Source: Rurimicrobium sp040387755 (GTDB lineage Bacteria > Bacteroidota > Bacteroidia > Chitinophagales > Chitinophagaceae). Taken from it: 64,000 nt of DNA. The notes under the pieces were generated by a model. It saw only the letters and a list, made by a program, of their open reading frames with translations, ran no database searches and had not been told where the DNA came from. Both the position numbers and the translations under genes were made by a program. The stretch covers positions 1 through 64,000 of the forward strand of contig JAZKDB010000004.1 of the NCBI GenBank assembly GCA_040387755.1, in the 5' to 3' direction. The first letter of the stretch is position 1. Every line of letters begins with the position of its first letter. Shown one piece after another: positions 1 to 8,739 of this stretch.

Positions 1-337
1 CAGTCGCACTTTTTGCATAGGGAGACAACATTGCTGCTGTATCGCCATATTTTACTCCGAGTGCACTGCGCAGGTATGGACTCAACATCCAAGCCGTATC
101 AGTGTACTTCATTGCAGTTGCATTTTTTGCATAAGGAGACAACATTGCCGCCGTATCGCCATATTTTACACCAAGCGCACTGCGCAGGTATGGACTCAAC
201 ATCGAAGCTGTATCAGTATACTTCATTGCAGTCGCACTTTTTGCATAGGGAGACAACATTGTTGCAGTATCGCCATATTTTACACCAAGCGCACTGCGCA
301 GGTATGGACTTAACATCCAGGCTGTATCAGTGTACTT
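1..337 (-). repeat. 114-bp tandem repeats encoding 38-residue units
   Basis: The block with tttttgcat recurs with its G at 15, 129 and 243, an exact 114-bp period. The copies differ at only a few positions. Read on the minus strand each unit contains MKYTDTA, MLSPYLRSALGVKYGDTA and MLSPYAKSAT. The repeat lies inside the partial gene and continues past base 1, so the copy number is unknown. Near-identity of copies suggests recent expansion or homogenisation. Confidence 0.9.
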
Positions 338-934
338 AACCCTATTATTGATTTCTGTAGCCAGAGCAATGCTATCTGCTTTTAATTTACTTTTCAACAC
401 ATAGCCAATCAACATAGAAGCTGTATCTGTATAATCAACTTTTGTATTTATCCTAGAACCTAGAGCAGCAGCAGTATCAACAAGGTCAGATTTTCTTGCA
501 TATGGCAATAACATCAATAATGTATCTGTATATTTTACACCCAAAACAGACCTTAGGTAGGTACTCAACATTGCACCCGTATCGCTGATATTTAATTTTC
601 CATTTAGTTTTAAATTAAGATAAGCAGTATCTGCACAAATATTTTTCCAGACACTTCCTGTGTAAACGCATAAACAAACACTATCGGTGTTATACACCAT
701 CATACCTTTGCTGGCTGCCGTAACTGGTATAGTTAACATTTGAGTAGTGGTCATCCGCACATTCAAAAAGCCTTTGTCTGTACTCTCCAATTCAACTAAA
801 GAACCAGGCTGAATTATTGTGCGATTATCACCAAACTTGGCCTGAGCCCAAATTTTGTCGGAAGCAAACAACAAAAGGAATAAAAGCAAAAACAACTTGC
901 TAAAATTCAACCTGAAAAACAAAAAAGTATTCAT
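1..934 (-). CDS. Secreted repeat protein, N-terminal 311 codons (runs off left edge)
   Basis: The frame opens at an ATG at 934 on the minus strand and stays open to base 1, so only the N-terminal part is present. Residues 1-31 look like a signal peptide: a short basic start, a long Leu/Phe core, then a cut near Ala-Gln-Ala. Next comes a block starting near GDNRTIIQPGS that matches the N-terminal block of the 175-residue protein at 5093..5620 almost residue for residue. After it the protein is built from units with the core DTxxMLSPY, which become a regular 38-residue repeat towards the left edge. Such repeats occur in secreted Bacteroidota proteins of unknown role. A surface or adhesive role is inference. 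The C-terminus, and any sorting domain, lies outside the window. Confidence 0.85.
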   Translation of the reverse strand, partial: MNTFLFFRLNFSKLFLLLFLLLFASDKIWAQAKFGDNRTIIQPGSLVELESTDKGFLNVRMTTTQMLTIPVTAASKGMMVYNTDSVCLCVYTGSVWKNICADTAYLNLKLNGKLNISDTGAMLSTYLRSVLGVKYTDTLLMLLPYARKSDLVDTAAALGSRINTKVDYTDTASMLIGYVLKSKLKADSIALATEINNRVKYTDTAWMLSPYLRSALGVKYGDTATMLSPYAKSATAMKYTDTASMLSPYLRSALGVKYGDTAAMLSPYAKNATAMKYTDTAWMLSPYLRSALGVKYGDTAAMLSPYAKSAT

Positions 935-1298
935 TTATAATATTTTATGAAAACACAAAATGTAGTATTTAAACTTCGTAACCCTCCATTTTCTTTACAA
1001 AACAGAAAGTCTCCTATATAATTTACAAAAATCATTCCACAAATTATTTTTCTTCGAAATTATATTTAAATAAAATCGAAATTGACAAAAATAAATATGG
1101 TAAAAGTAAATGTACAATGCTTTTACAGTACTAACGAATAAAATTATATTTCTAATTTAATTACAAAATATATATTAGAGGGCAGGTCGGGAAAAAATTT
1201 ACCAAAATTAACTTAAAGACTGTTAGAATCAAAGATTAACAAAACATTTTTAAATTAAGAATGCCCGTTTATGTAAACTCCAGTCTAAAATGAAAGAA
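935..1298. other. AT-rich intergenic stretch
   Basis: This 364-bp gap lies between the stop of the T9SS protein at 1299 and the start of the partial repeat protein. It is very AT-rich and stops occur often in all frames. I see no convincing hairpin terminator and no clean TAnnTTTG box. It probably holds the promoter of the partial gene, but I cannot point to it. Confidence 0.5.
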
Positions 1299-3056
1299 TC
1301 AATCCTTAATAAATTTCAAACTTTTCCTAGAGCCATCTGCTTTAAATACCGTTAGCCAATAGGTGGCTTGGCTAAACTCTCTTATATCCAGAATCATTTG
1401 AGAAGAATTGGCAGAATAAGCCCCAATAATTTTACCCTCGACAGTGGAAATCCTGATTTCTGAAGGAGCACTTAAACCGGAGAGATTGATAAAATCATGA
1501 GCCGGATTAGGGTAGATATTAACAGTTGAATTCATCTTACACTCTACATTAACAGTTATAGTTGGTGATGTGCGATAATCGCCATTTATTTCAATCATAG
1601 ATAATCGATAATAAATTCTACCGTCTGGCGCATTTAAATCAATGAATCGATAGTCCGAATTACTTCCTGAGGGTTTCAAACTTGCAATAGTTGAAAATGT
1701 CTTTCCATCGACGCTGCGTTGTATTTGAAATCTGCTGATACTCCTTTCGATTCCTGTGCTAAAATCAATTTGCACTGAACATTCTTTGCTCAGTGCGGTA
1801 AAACCGAGTAAGTCAATCGGCAGAGGGTGAATGGGGTCACTTGACTTAGTAAAAAATGCAATTGCGGCGGAGGGAGAAACAGCAAAGTCTGTATAATTTC
1901 TGCTTTGCATATTAGAGCCTGCAACTGCGCCGAGGCTGCTTAATATTCCAACTGTACCAGGACTTGGCGTATTGGTTTGCCATGCTGAAGTACTATATGG
2001 CAATACTATATCCCCTGTAGTATTAGGTGTTGCTGTACCCCATCTTGTTACAAAATTAAAGGCATCATCAAACAAAGGTTGATTTGTGATACTATTGTGC
2101 TGTAAAGTGACCATGCTATTTCCTGTAGCAAGATCAGCATAAATATTCCACGTACGCTGCATTCCATCTGCTGAAGGATCTGCAATAATTTCATCCGAAG
2201 CACTGGTGGTATAATCCTGAACGAGAATGTGCATGGTATTGGCCACACTGTTATTAATGGCAGCTGGGGTATAATCCCCATCCGCTATTCCTACAGGGAA
2301 TGTCCAGTTTCCCAGATAATTCTCTTTAACCAAATGTCCTGTACCATTGGTGATAACAAAACGATCAGATTGATAACCATCCTGACTTGCATTTTCTGTA
2401 AGTACCAAATCATTATTTCCTAAAACAACATCACCATTTGCTACATCCCACTGCAACTTGCCTTCAATCCTTGTTGTGCTATTTACCAACACAATATTGT
2501 TTGGATTTTTGAGCCTTAAAACCACATCCATTGGGACATTTGCTCCATCTGAACATTGTACAGAATCTCCACCACTGTAGATACTTAAACAAGGGCTGAC
2601 CACCAACCAGGTTGATGGAAGAGCAGGACGTGAAGCAATAAAGTTGAGTTCTCCTCCGGGGATTGTATTTGCTGGTGCACCATCACTTACTATTGATGTC
2701 AATCCATTCTTCCATTTTTTACCGTAAAAATGGATAACAGCCCCTTTATGAAGGATTAGAGTTCCACTATTCTCCATGTCACCATACAAAGTCAAGACCC
2801 CACCACTGTCAATTTCTATTATGCCATCGTTAACAATGGCACCATAATTCTCCCAATTACCCAAAGCCCCAATCTCAACATATCCGGCCGTAGCAATTTC
2901 AACATCACCACCAACGGTCCTGTCGTAATTTACATAATCATTGTAGTTAATATACAGGCCAGTTGAACCACAACTACCGCTTTGCGCGATAAGGTCAGTA
3001 TTGAATACTAAAGAAACAATAAAGACCAAAAAATATGCTTTTATGATTCCTGACAT
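1299..3056 (-). CDS. Secreted protein with T9SS type A sorting domain
   Basis: This 585-residue protein has a signal peptide (residues 1 to about 24, ending IAQ). The middle is rich in Gly/Asn beta-strand sequence with no family I recognise. Residues around 430-505 form the fibronectin-like stretch that often precedes the sorting signal (ISRFQIQRSVDGKTF, then YYRLSMIEINGDY). The last ~75 residues are a type A C-terminal domain, with NIYPNPAHDFINL at its start and a basic SLKFIKD end. It should be exported by the Sec system and then by T9SS, ending secreted or on the surface. I take the ATG at 3056 rather than the TTG one codon upstream. It sits 6 bp after the 3063 gene and is the last gene of that four-gene set. 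Confidence 0.85.
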   Translation of the reverse strand: MSGIIKAYFLVFIVSLVFNTDLIAQSGSCGSTGLYINYNDYVNYDRTVGGDVEIATAGYVEIGALGNWENYGAIVNDGIIEIDSGGVLTLYGDMENSGTLILHKGAVIHFYGKKWKNGLTSIVSDGAPANTIPGGELNFIASRPALPSTWLVVSPCLSIYSGGDSVQCSDGANVPMDVVLRLKNPNNIVLVNSTTRIEGKLQWDVANGDVVLGNNDLVLTENASQDGYQSDRFVITNGTGHLVKENYLGNWTFPVGIADGDYTPAAINNSVANTMHILVQDYTTSASDEIIADPSADGMQRTWNIYADLATGNSMVTLQHNSITNQPLFDDAFNFVTRWGTATPNTTGDIVLPYSTSAWQTNTPSPGTVGILSSLGAVAGSNMQSRNYTDFAVSPSAAIAFFTKSSDPIHPLPIDLLGFTALSKECSVQIDFSTGIERSISRFQIQRSVDGKTFSTIASLKPSGSNSDYRFIDLNAPDGRIYYRLSMIEINGDYRTSPTITVNVECKMNSTVNIYPNPAHDFINLSGLSAPSEIRISTVEGKIIGAYSANSSQMILDIREFSQATYWLTVFKADGSRKSLKFIKD

Positions 3057-3062
3057 CAAGGT

Positions 3063-4043
3063 CTAATTTGTAATTTCATATTCCAGTCGGGAATCGGCTT
3101 GAATAGTAATGGCACTACCAGCAATTTCAGAAGCAAACTGAAAACTAACGGTTGCAGCCGAAGTTGCTTCAATATCCAATTCCACAATTGCAACATTACC
3201 AGTTGTGGCACGAGATGCAGTACCAAATAACATTGTACCAGTATTAAATCCTGAAAAAAATTGGTTTGCTGTTGTTGAAGAAGGAATAATTACCTGATAC
3301 CAAATATTTCCTCCAGAAAAAGTGTTAGGACCCAACCGTATTCCTGTGGTCGTAGCTGCAGAATTGTACCGCAACCATAACCTGACCCTGTAATTTTTGT
3401 TGGCAATGGTTGTAAATGATAGGGTATTAATTGTTGCAGATGTAAGAGTGCTATTAGCTTGTGTTGTGGTAGTTTTAATTATGGTAGGCTTCTGCCTTTG
3501 CTCTATCATTTTCAAAACTCCTGTTGAAGGTTCGGCTACCACCAGACTATCAGTGGTGGCACCACTTTGCAAGCCATCAATAGCCAGAGTATTGACACCA
3601 GTAGTCGTAATGGTTGTTGCTCCTGTTAAGGCTCCCCCAAGTTTTACATCCTTGCTAACTAAATTTAGGCCATTGGAGGCGGTGGTACTATCCACTTTAT
3701 TCAATCTTGATGATGCCATTCTCTTTAGGATACCTGTAACAGGATCTGCAACTAGAATGCTATCATTTACGGTACCGGAATTAAGCACTGTAGCTCTTAT
3801 TGTATTAGCCCACAAACTATCTGTTACTCTGGCTTTTCCTGTAACATCAAGCTTATATGTAGGACTGGGATTACCCAGCCCTACATTACCAGTATTTTTA
3901 CTAACTATATTAGCTCCGTTTAATGTCCATTTACTACTGTCAATAGCTGTAATAGTGCCCTTTTTATTGACAACAGAAACTTGTGCACTCACACTAGATG
4001 AAAGCACTGAGAAAAGCAAGAGAGTGATTATTTTTATTTTCAT
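3063..4043 (-). CDS. Secreted repeat protein with beta-rich C-terminal domain
   Basis: This 326-residue protein has a signal peptide (1 to about 20, cut after VSA). Its N-terminal part contains VGLGNPSPTYKLDVTGKARV, the motif found at the head of many Bacteroidota and phage tail-spike-like proteins. Two units of the type LxSGxxxDSxxVAxPxTGxLK follow at about 90-110 and 158-182, and are shared with the neighbouring 332-residue protein. The last ~130 residues (from about 195) are Thr/Ser-rich and beta-predicted, and may be a jelly-roll head. It lies 23 bp after the gene at 4067 and has no T9SS sorting domain of its own. Function is unknown; a fibre or adhesin subunit is inference. Confidence 0.8.
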   Translation of the reverse strand: MKIKIITLLLFSVLSSSVSAQVSVVNKKGTITAIDSSKWTLNGANIVSKNTGNVGLGNPSPTYKLDVTGKARVTDSLWANTIRATVLNSGTVNDSILVADPVTGILKRMASSRLNKVDSTTASNGLNLVSKDVKLGGALTGATTITTTGVNTLAIDGLQSGATTDSLVVAEPSTGVLKMIEQRQKPTIIKTTTTQANSTLTSATINTLSFTTIANKNYRVRLWLRYNSAATTTGIRLGPNTFSGGNIWYQVIIPSSTTANQFFSGFNTGTMLFGTASRATTGNVAIVELDIEATSAATVSFQFASEIAGSAITIQADSRLEYEITN

Positions 4044-4066
4044 GTATTCACACAGCAGAATGATAC

Positions 4067-5065
4067 TTATTTAACCCACTGTACTTCAATTTTATCTCCT
4101 GCCAATACTGCCCAATCGTCTGGAGCCACACCGCCAGGCACCAACGTAACTGTAGTTCCTGAAACTGTATAATCTGTACCTGATATTAATTTTACTCCGT
4201 TGCGATAAACCCAAACACGAGAAACCTGAGTAGGTAAATTTGTTACGGTATAAGAAGTAAGTCCGGCAGTTGCAGTAAAAATTTGCTCACCACTGGTCAA
4301 TAATGAAGATGCTGAAACTCTTCTTAACGTACCATTAGAACCATCTGCAACTACTAGGCTATCATTATTGAGATTACCGGAACGCAGATTTGTGATTTTC
4401 ATAGAATCACTTGCGCTGGTAGTAATGGTCAATGATTTACCGTTTAAAGTCACATTGGTGTTCTCTATCAAATTACCTCCAAGTTTAACTGTATCTCCAC
4501 TTTTTGTTACACCATTCGCAGCTTTAACAGCATTCTTCAGGTCAATCCTTTTCAAAACACCTGTAGTAGCATCTACAACCACAGCGCTATCATTTGTTGT
4601 ACCTGATTGCAAACCCGGAACAGCAAGAGTATTTGTAGCAGAAGCGGTAATAATTGTAGGCTTGGTTAATGCCCCACCTAATTGTACCGAATCGGCAGTC
4701 TTTGTCAAACCATTGTTTGCATAAATACTTACCAAATCAGCAACAGACATTTTTTTCAATTGACCTGTTGCATTGTTAATCATTACAACGCTATCTGCCC
4801 GGCTACCACTTTGTAATCCCGTAAGCCTTAAAAACTCAGTAGCCGAGGTAACAATTGTAGTTGTCTCGGTTAGTGTTCCTCCAAGTTTCACAGTATCACC
4901 GGATTTAGTGATGCCATTCTTGGCATTGATAATTACTGATGTGGTACTGTCCAGCACCCATCTGATGGTACCCTTATTATCGACAGCCCTTGTCGTTACT
5001 TTTTGGGCACTTACGGCGCCTGCTATTCCCAGGATAGTCGCCACTGAAAGGAGAATTTTTCTCAT
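4067..5065 (-). CDS. Secreted repeat protein with tail-fibre-like tip
   Basis: This 332-residue protein has a signal peptide (1 to about 21, cut after VSA). Three imperfect units of about 60-70 residues lie at roughly 49-110, 117-178 and 185-255. Each contains NGxTKxxDxVxLGG, a Thr-rich stretch, then a GLQSGxxxDSxVV-like block and TGxLKR. The last ~70 residues (FTATAGLTSYTV, VWVYRNGVKLISGTDYTV, GDKIEVQW) have the pattern of a small beta domain common at the tips of phage tail fibres. The same layout appears more weakly at the end of the 5093 protein. It sits 27 bp after that gene. Role in attachment or a surface fibre is inference. Confidence 0.8.
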   Translation of the reverse strand: MRKILLSVATILGIAGAVSAQKVTTRAVDNKGTIRWVLDSTTSVIINAKNGITKSGDTVKLGGTLTETTTIVTSATEFLRLTGLQSGSRADSVVMINNATGQLKKMSVADLVSIYANNGLTKTADSVQLGGALTKPTIITASATNTLAVPGLQSGTTNDSAVVVDATTGVLKRIDLKNAVKAANGVTKSGDTVKLGGNLIENTNVTLNGKSLTITTSASDSMKITNLRSGNLNNDSLVVADGSNGTLRRVSASSLLTSGEQIFTATAGLTSYTVTNLPTQVSRVWVYRNGVKLISGTDYTVSGTTVTLVPGGVAPDDWAVLAGDKIEVQWVK

Positions 5066-5092
5066 AATTGGTTTGTTTTTTTTAATTTATAA

Positions 5093-5620
5093 TTACGGAT
5101 TTACTAACTGAACTATTTTAATTTCATCGTTGCTGTTACAATGTGCCTCTGACTCAAGTTTTACATTTTTTGTACCAATGGTAGCAGTAAAATTCACCTG
5201 AACGCCATTTCTGAAAATCTGAACATGATTTTCATCCAATACAATTTCAGGACAGAGAAAAGCTGAGTCGCCTGCAGTAGCTGTGTAGATGGCTTTTAAT
5301 TGACGAGAACTTTGAGATTTACATAAGCTCCTCCAATTGGAGCCATCATAAAGGCATAAACAGGAACTATCTGTATTGTAAATCATCATACCCTTGCTGG
5401 AAGCAGTAACAGGTATACTGAGCATTTGACTTGTGTTTAGCCGAATATTAAGCAGACCACGATTGGTACTCTCCAATTCTATTAATGAACCAGGTTGTAT
5501 AATCGTTCTGTTATCACCTAATTTTATTTGCGCAAAAACAGTATTGGATGTAAAAGCCAATATCAAAAAAAGAAGATAAACGGGAGATAAAATAAAGTAA
5601 GGATGACGTTGTATTTGCAT
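5093..5620 (-). CDS. Small secreted protein, shared N-terminal block plus tail-fibre-like tip
   Basis: This 175-residue protein has a signal anchor or peptide (about 8-30, ending VFAQ). Residues ~31-100 (GDNRTIIQPGS, IELEST, MLSIPVTASSKGMMIYNTDS, CLCLYDGSNWRSLC) match the same block in the partial gene at the left edge. Residues ~108-175 (YTATAGDSAF, VQIFRNGVQVNF, NDEIKIVQ) resemble the C-terminal domain of the 332-residue neighbour. Several Cys in the shared block could form disulfides. It is the first gene of the minus-strand set ending at 1299, so the promoter should lie just above 5620. Function is unknown. Confidence 0.8.
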   Translation of the reverse strand: MQIQRHPYFILSPVYLLFLILAFTSNTVFAQIKLGDNRTIIQPGSLIELESTNRGLLNIRLNTSQMLSIPVTASSKGMMIYNTDSSCLCLYDGSNWRSLCKSQSSRQLKAIYTATAGDSAFLCPEIVLDENHVQIFRNGVQVNFTATIGTKNVKLESEAHCNSNDEIKIVQLVNP

Positions 5621-5967
5621 TAGGAAATCAGGGTCGCTTCACCCACATCTGCTTTCGACTTTTTATAAAAACAATTGACAATTAATATAAAAGATGAAAC
5701 CAAAATATTTGTTTCATTTTTCGAAAGCAAAATACAACAATAAATCTACTTCAAAAATCATTCCACAAATTTCAATATTTTATAAATATGGAATTTTAAA
5801 TTTTTAATTTGCTTTTATTTAATTATTTAACCTAAATATAAAATTTAATAAAAAAAGATATTGTGATAAATACTGAATTTTCAGGTCATTAAATTTTCGG
5901 GTAAATCACAAAAAAATGCAGGTTGAAAAATCAACCTGCATTTTAAAAAACCTTTAAAGACTATTCC
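5621..5967. other. AT-rich intergenic region upstream of the secreted-protein operon
   Basis: These 347 bp hold no gene. The right end contains the plsX terminator (5913..5944). The left part must hold the promoter for the operon starting at 5620, but no TAnnTTTG box with a -33 partner is evident. Confidence 0.5.
5913..5944 (-). terminator. Intrinsic terminator after plsX
   Basis: A 14-bp perfect stem (5913-5926 with 5931-5944) closes a 4-nt loop. Read on the minus strand it has the core GCAGGTTGA and is followed by a run of U. It lies 24 bp beyond the plsX stop and ends the yceD-rpmF-plsX unit. A fabH gene, which often follows plsX, is absent here. Confidence 0.8.
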
Positions 5968-6915
5968 TTAAAGCTTGAATTTCTCCTGAAAAGCTTTAAT
6001 CATATCAGAATTGACAATTTTTTCAATATTTCGTATCATATTATCAAATGCACGGGCCGAAGAAATACCATGTCCTATCATTACCGGCGCATTGATACCC
6101 AAAATAGGTGTGCCTCCGTATATTTCGTAATTGAAATTATCTAAGAAATCGTCTTGAACATTTCTTTCTTCTTTGAAAATATGATAAACCGACTCTGCTA
6201 ATTTCAATACAATATTACCTACAAAGCCTTCACAAACGAAAATATCAGCCTTATCATAAAAGATGTCTCTTCCCTCCGTATTTCCAACAAAATTGATATT
6301 TGGTGTTTCCTTTAAAAGGGGATAAGTGGCTTGCGCAAGAATGTTTCCTTTACCTTCTTCTTCTCCTATGTTTAATAAGGAAACACGGGGATTATTAATA
6401 CCCATTACGCGCTCCAGATATATTGAACCCAACTGAGCAAACTGTACCAGATGTTCCGGTTTACAATCAGCATTGATACCTACGTCAAGTAATAAATTAA
6501 AACGACCATCCTGGCGAGGCACAAAAGAAGCGATTGTGGGACGTTGAATACCCTCTACCGTCTTTACAGAATACATAGCACCAACCAGCATAGCTCCAGT
6601 GTTACCGGCACCGATAAAAGCATCGATTTTATTTCTTCCTAGAAGGCCAAAACCAATAGCAATACTGGAATCAGGCTTTTCTTTGAAAGCTTTGGTGGGA
6701 TGATCATCCATTTCTATCACCTGAGAGGATGGAATCAAAGTGTACCGACCCTTAAAGGCTTCTATAAACGACAAATAGGGCGACACCGCTTGGGTATCGC
6801 CTATTAAGGTCAAATGAACAGAAGTGTCGGTATTGTTTTCAAAGTAACTTTGAACGCCTTTAAAGGCTTCTAGTGGTGCAAAATCACCACCCATCATATC
6901 TATACCTATATTCAT
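5968..6915 (-). CDS. plsX: Phosphate acyltransferase PlsX
   Basis: PlsX makes acyl-phosphate from acyl-ACP and phosphate, the first step of the PlsX/PlsY route to phosphatidic acid; it is a peripheral membrane enzyme. The 315-residue length is usual for the family. The start NIGIDMMGGDFAPLE, the block FIGAGNTGAMLVGA, and the C-terminal CEGFVGNIVLKL and PVMIGHGISSARA are family hallmarks. It lies 34 bp after rpmF in the conserved yceD-rpmF-plsX order and is followed by a strong terminator. Confidence 0.97.
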   Translation of the reverse strand: MNIGIDMMGGDFAPLEAFKGVQSYFENNTDTSVHLTLIGDTQAVSPYLSFIEAFKGRYTLIPSSQVIEMDDHPTKAFKEKPDSSIAIGFGLLGRNKIDAFIGAGNTGAMLVGAMYSVKTVEGIQRPTIASFVPRQDGRFNLLLDVGINADCKPEHLVQFAQLGSIYLERVMGINNPRVSLLNIGEEEGKGNILAQATYPLLKETPNINFVGNTEGRDIFYDKADIFVCEGFVGNIVLKLAESVYHIFKEERNVQDDFLDNFNYEIYGGTPILGINAPVMIGHGISSARAFDNMIRNIEKIVNSDMIKAFQEKFKL

Positions 6916-6949
6916 TGGAATAAAGAGTAAGCGTGCGTTAGAACAAAGA

Positions 6950-7165
6950 TTATTGCGCTGCTCCGCTATCAGTAGCTGTAGCAGGAGTTTTATCTACTAT
7001 CACATTACCACGATAGTACATTTTCCCTTCTACCCAATGTGCGCGATGACGCAAATGACTTTCGCCGGTTACTGCATCTACGCTCCATGTTTCAGCTGTA
7101 GCTTTATAGTGCGTACGGCGTTTTGCGCTTCTTTGTTGCGAGTGTCTACGTTTAGGATTTGGCAT
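6950..7165 (-). CDS. rpmF: 50S ribosomal protein L32
   Basis: This 71-residue basic protein begins MPNPKRRHSQQRSAKRRTHY, the classic L32 N-terminus. It contains HRAHWVEGKMYYRGNVIV. No CxxC zinc pair is present, so this is a zinc-independent form. A short Ala/Thr tail follows the conserved part. It sits 5 bp after the YceD-like gene and 34 bp before plsX. Confidence 0.96.
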   Translation of the reverse strand: MPNPKRRHSQQRSAKRRTHYKATAETWSVDAVTGESHLRHRAHWVEGKMYYRGNVIVDKTPATATDSGAAQ

Positions 7166-7170
7166 TGTTA

Positions 7171-7737
7171 TTAATTTTTATGCTTGTTATTATTCTTGTT
7201 TATTTTGATGGACTCAAGTCCTTTCCAAATGTCATTCTTCTTTTCCTGAGGCTGCTCTGCCAGCTGATTCAACAACTTCAAAACCTCCTGATTGCAACCA
7301 CTCTCTCCATTCTCCTTGTCAGGATGCACTCTCTGCAAGGGTATGCTCAGAACTAAAAATTCATAAAGCCACTTACTTATATCCAACACTGTCTCGCTTC
7401 GTGGAATAAAAACCACATCAGCATCTTCCTCCATTTCTTCGCTGGTCTCTGCATCACTCAATTTGATAATCAAATCAAATTCGTCCCACAAAGTAAGCTT
7501 AAAATCATCCCCGCATCTATCACAGGGAGTAATGATAAAACCATCGATATCAAAATGAAGCTCAAAAAAGCTCTCATGCTTTTCAAACTTCAATGTAATA
7601 TTAGCTTCAATATCTAACACATCTTCCGGCATTTCACCTTTTTCTTTCAAAAAAGCACTATCCAGTTGATAATCAAATATATGCACCCCAGATTTTAACC
7701 CTTGCCAAGCCAGCTCAAATTCCATACTGCGTTTCAT
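7171..7737 (-). CDS. YceD-like DUF177 protein
   Basis: This is a 188-residue DUF177 protein. Family members are linked to 23S rRNA or large-subunit metabolism and nearly always lie in front of rpmF. The key motif is CDRCGDDFKLTL near residues 79-90, with an acidic segment (SEEMEEDADVV) soon after. The family link comes from the CxxC motif, the length and the 5-bp spacing to rpmF. The C-terminal tail is Lys/Asn-rich (KINKNNNKHKN). The molecular activity is not known. Confidence 0.85.
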   Translation of the reverse strand: MKRSMEFELAWQGLKSGVHIFDYQLDSAFLKEKGEMPEDVLDIEANITLKFEKHESFFELHFDIDGFIITPCDRCGDDFKLTLWDEFDLIIKLSDAETSEEMEEDADVVFIPRSETVLDISKWLYEFLVLSIPLQRVHPDKENGESGCNQEVLKLLNQLAEQPQEKKNDIWKGLESIKINKNNNKHKN

Positions 7738-7801
7738 ACTGTAGTGATTTTGTTTGTGCTGTGAATAAAGAACTATCAGCCCATTTTTTTCAAACGGAGC
7801 G

Positions 7802-7809
7802 CAAAGATA
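7802..7809 (-). promoter_or_regulatory. Candidate -7 box for yceD-rpmF-plsX
   Basis: On the minus strand this reads TATCTTTG, a match to the Bacteroidota -7 consensus TAnnTTTG. It lies 65 bp above the yceD start and just beyond the DUF58 stop, so the leader would be about 60 nt. No TTG is seen at the usual -33 distance. Confidence 0.35.
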
Positions 7810-7826
7810 GGTTTTTTCTCAAAATC

Positions 7827-8729
7827 TTATTGCATTTTATTTCTCTTCAGCAAAAAAGAATGCAAAACCTTATCTACCGGCTCGCTCAAATCGGTTTCTA
7901 TCCTGCTGATATTATACTGATAGCATTGATTTTCAATCTTTTTCCTAAACAAATCCATTTCCTTAAGGTACTGCTCCTTCATCTGGCTGGGCTGAAGTTT
8001 CATACGGTCACCAGTTTCCATATCTACAAATTCGTAAGGTCTGTTCTCAAATTCAAATTCCAGTTCCTGTTTCTTATCCAGAATATGAAACAATATAACC
8101 TCATGTTTGTTATATCGTAAATGCTGCAACGAGTCAAAAAGTGCTTCCATCTGTTCTTCATCGTCTACCATATCACTAATAACGATGACAAGTGAGCGTC
8201 GGTGAATTTGCTCGGCAATCTGATGAATAGCCTGAGTAATATTGGAGCTCTTGTTTTTGCTGTCCAAGTCAAAAATGCGGGACAATTCCTGAATTAGTCC
8301 GCGATAATGGGTTGGAGCAGAACGACAATCAGAGTTATAATAAATTTTTTCGTCAAATAAGGCCAAGGAACTGGCATCCAGCTGGCGTTTCATTAACTGT
8401 AATAAAGAGGCTGCTGCAACACAGCCATATTGCAACTTACTCAGTCTATCTGCCTCTTTTGGAAACTGCATTGAAGAGGAAGTATCCAATAATATGCAGC
8501 AACGAAGATTGGTTTCTTCTTCATATTTCTTCACAAACAATTTATCACTTCTACCATACACACGCCAATCAATATGCCTCAGCGCATCGCCGGGATTGTA
8601 TTGGCGATGCTCGGCAAACTCAACCGAAAAACCGTGAAAGGGGCTTTTGTGCAAGCCAATAATAAAACCCTCTACCGCCTGTCGGGCAATGAGTTCCAAA
8701 TTATCTGCTGTGGGTTTTACTGTGAACAT
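7827..8729 (-). CDS. DUF58 / vWA-like domain protein
   Basis: This 300-residue soluble protein has the DUF58 signature YNPGDALRHIDWRVYGRSDKL near residues 46-66. A von Willebrand A-like fold follows, with the metal-site motif LLDTSSSM (about 82-89) and LVIVISDMVDDEE further on. DUF58 proteins usually sit with MoxR ATPases and other vWA proteins. No MoxR gene is adjacent here, so it appears detached from that set. The next gene upstream (YggS) is 10 bp away, suggesting co-transcription. Biochemical role is unknown. Confidence 0.88.
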   Translation of the reverse strand: MFTVKPTADNLELIARQAVEGFIIGLHKSPFHGFSVEFAEHRQYNPGDALRHIDWRVYGRSDKLFVKKYEEETNLRCCILLDTSSSMQFPKEADRLSKLQYGCVAAASLLQLMKRQLDASSLALFDEKIYYNSDCRSAPTHYRGLIQELSRIFDLDSKNKSSNITQAIHQIAEQIHRRSLVIVISDMVDDEEQMEALFDSLQHLRYNKHEVILFHILDKKQELEFEFENRPYEFVDMETGDRMKLQPSQMKEQYLKEMDLFRKKIENQCYQYNISRIETDLSEPVDKVLHSFLLKRNKMQ

Positions 8730-8739
8730 TTTTTATTAA

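Noticed and set aside
13..339. 108-codon plus-strand frame at the left edge
   Set aside because: It is antisense to the repeat protein. Its repeats mirror the 114-bp units of the real minus-strand gene, which has a signal peptide and a matching paralog.
3397..4074. 225-codon plus-strand frame
   Set aside because: It is the antisense shadow of the secreted repeat protein at 3063..4043. The low-complexity Thr/Val content keeps the opposite strand open.
4368..5111. Two plus-strand frames opposite the tail-fibre-like protein
   Set aside because: They follow the repeats of the minus-strand gene and have no start context or family sequence.
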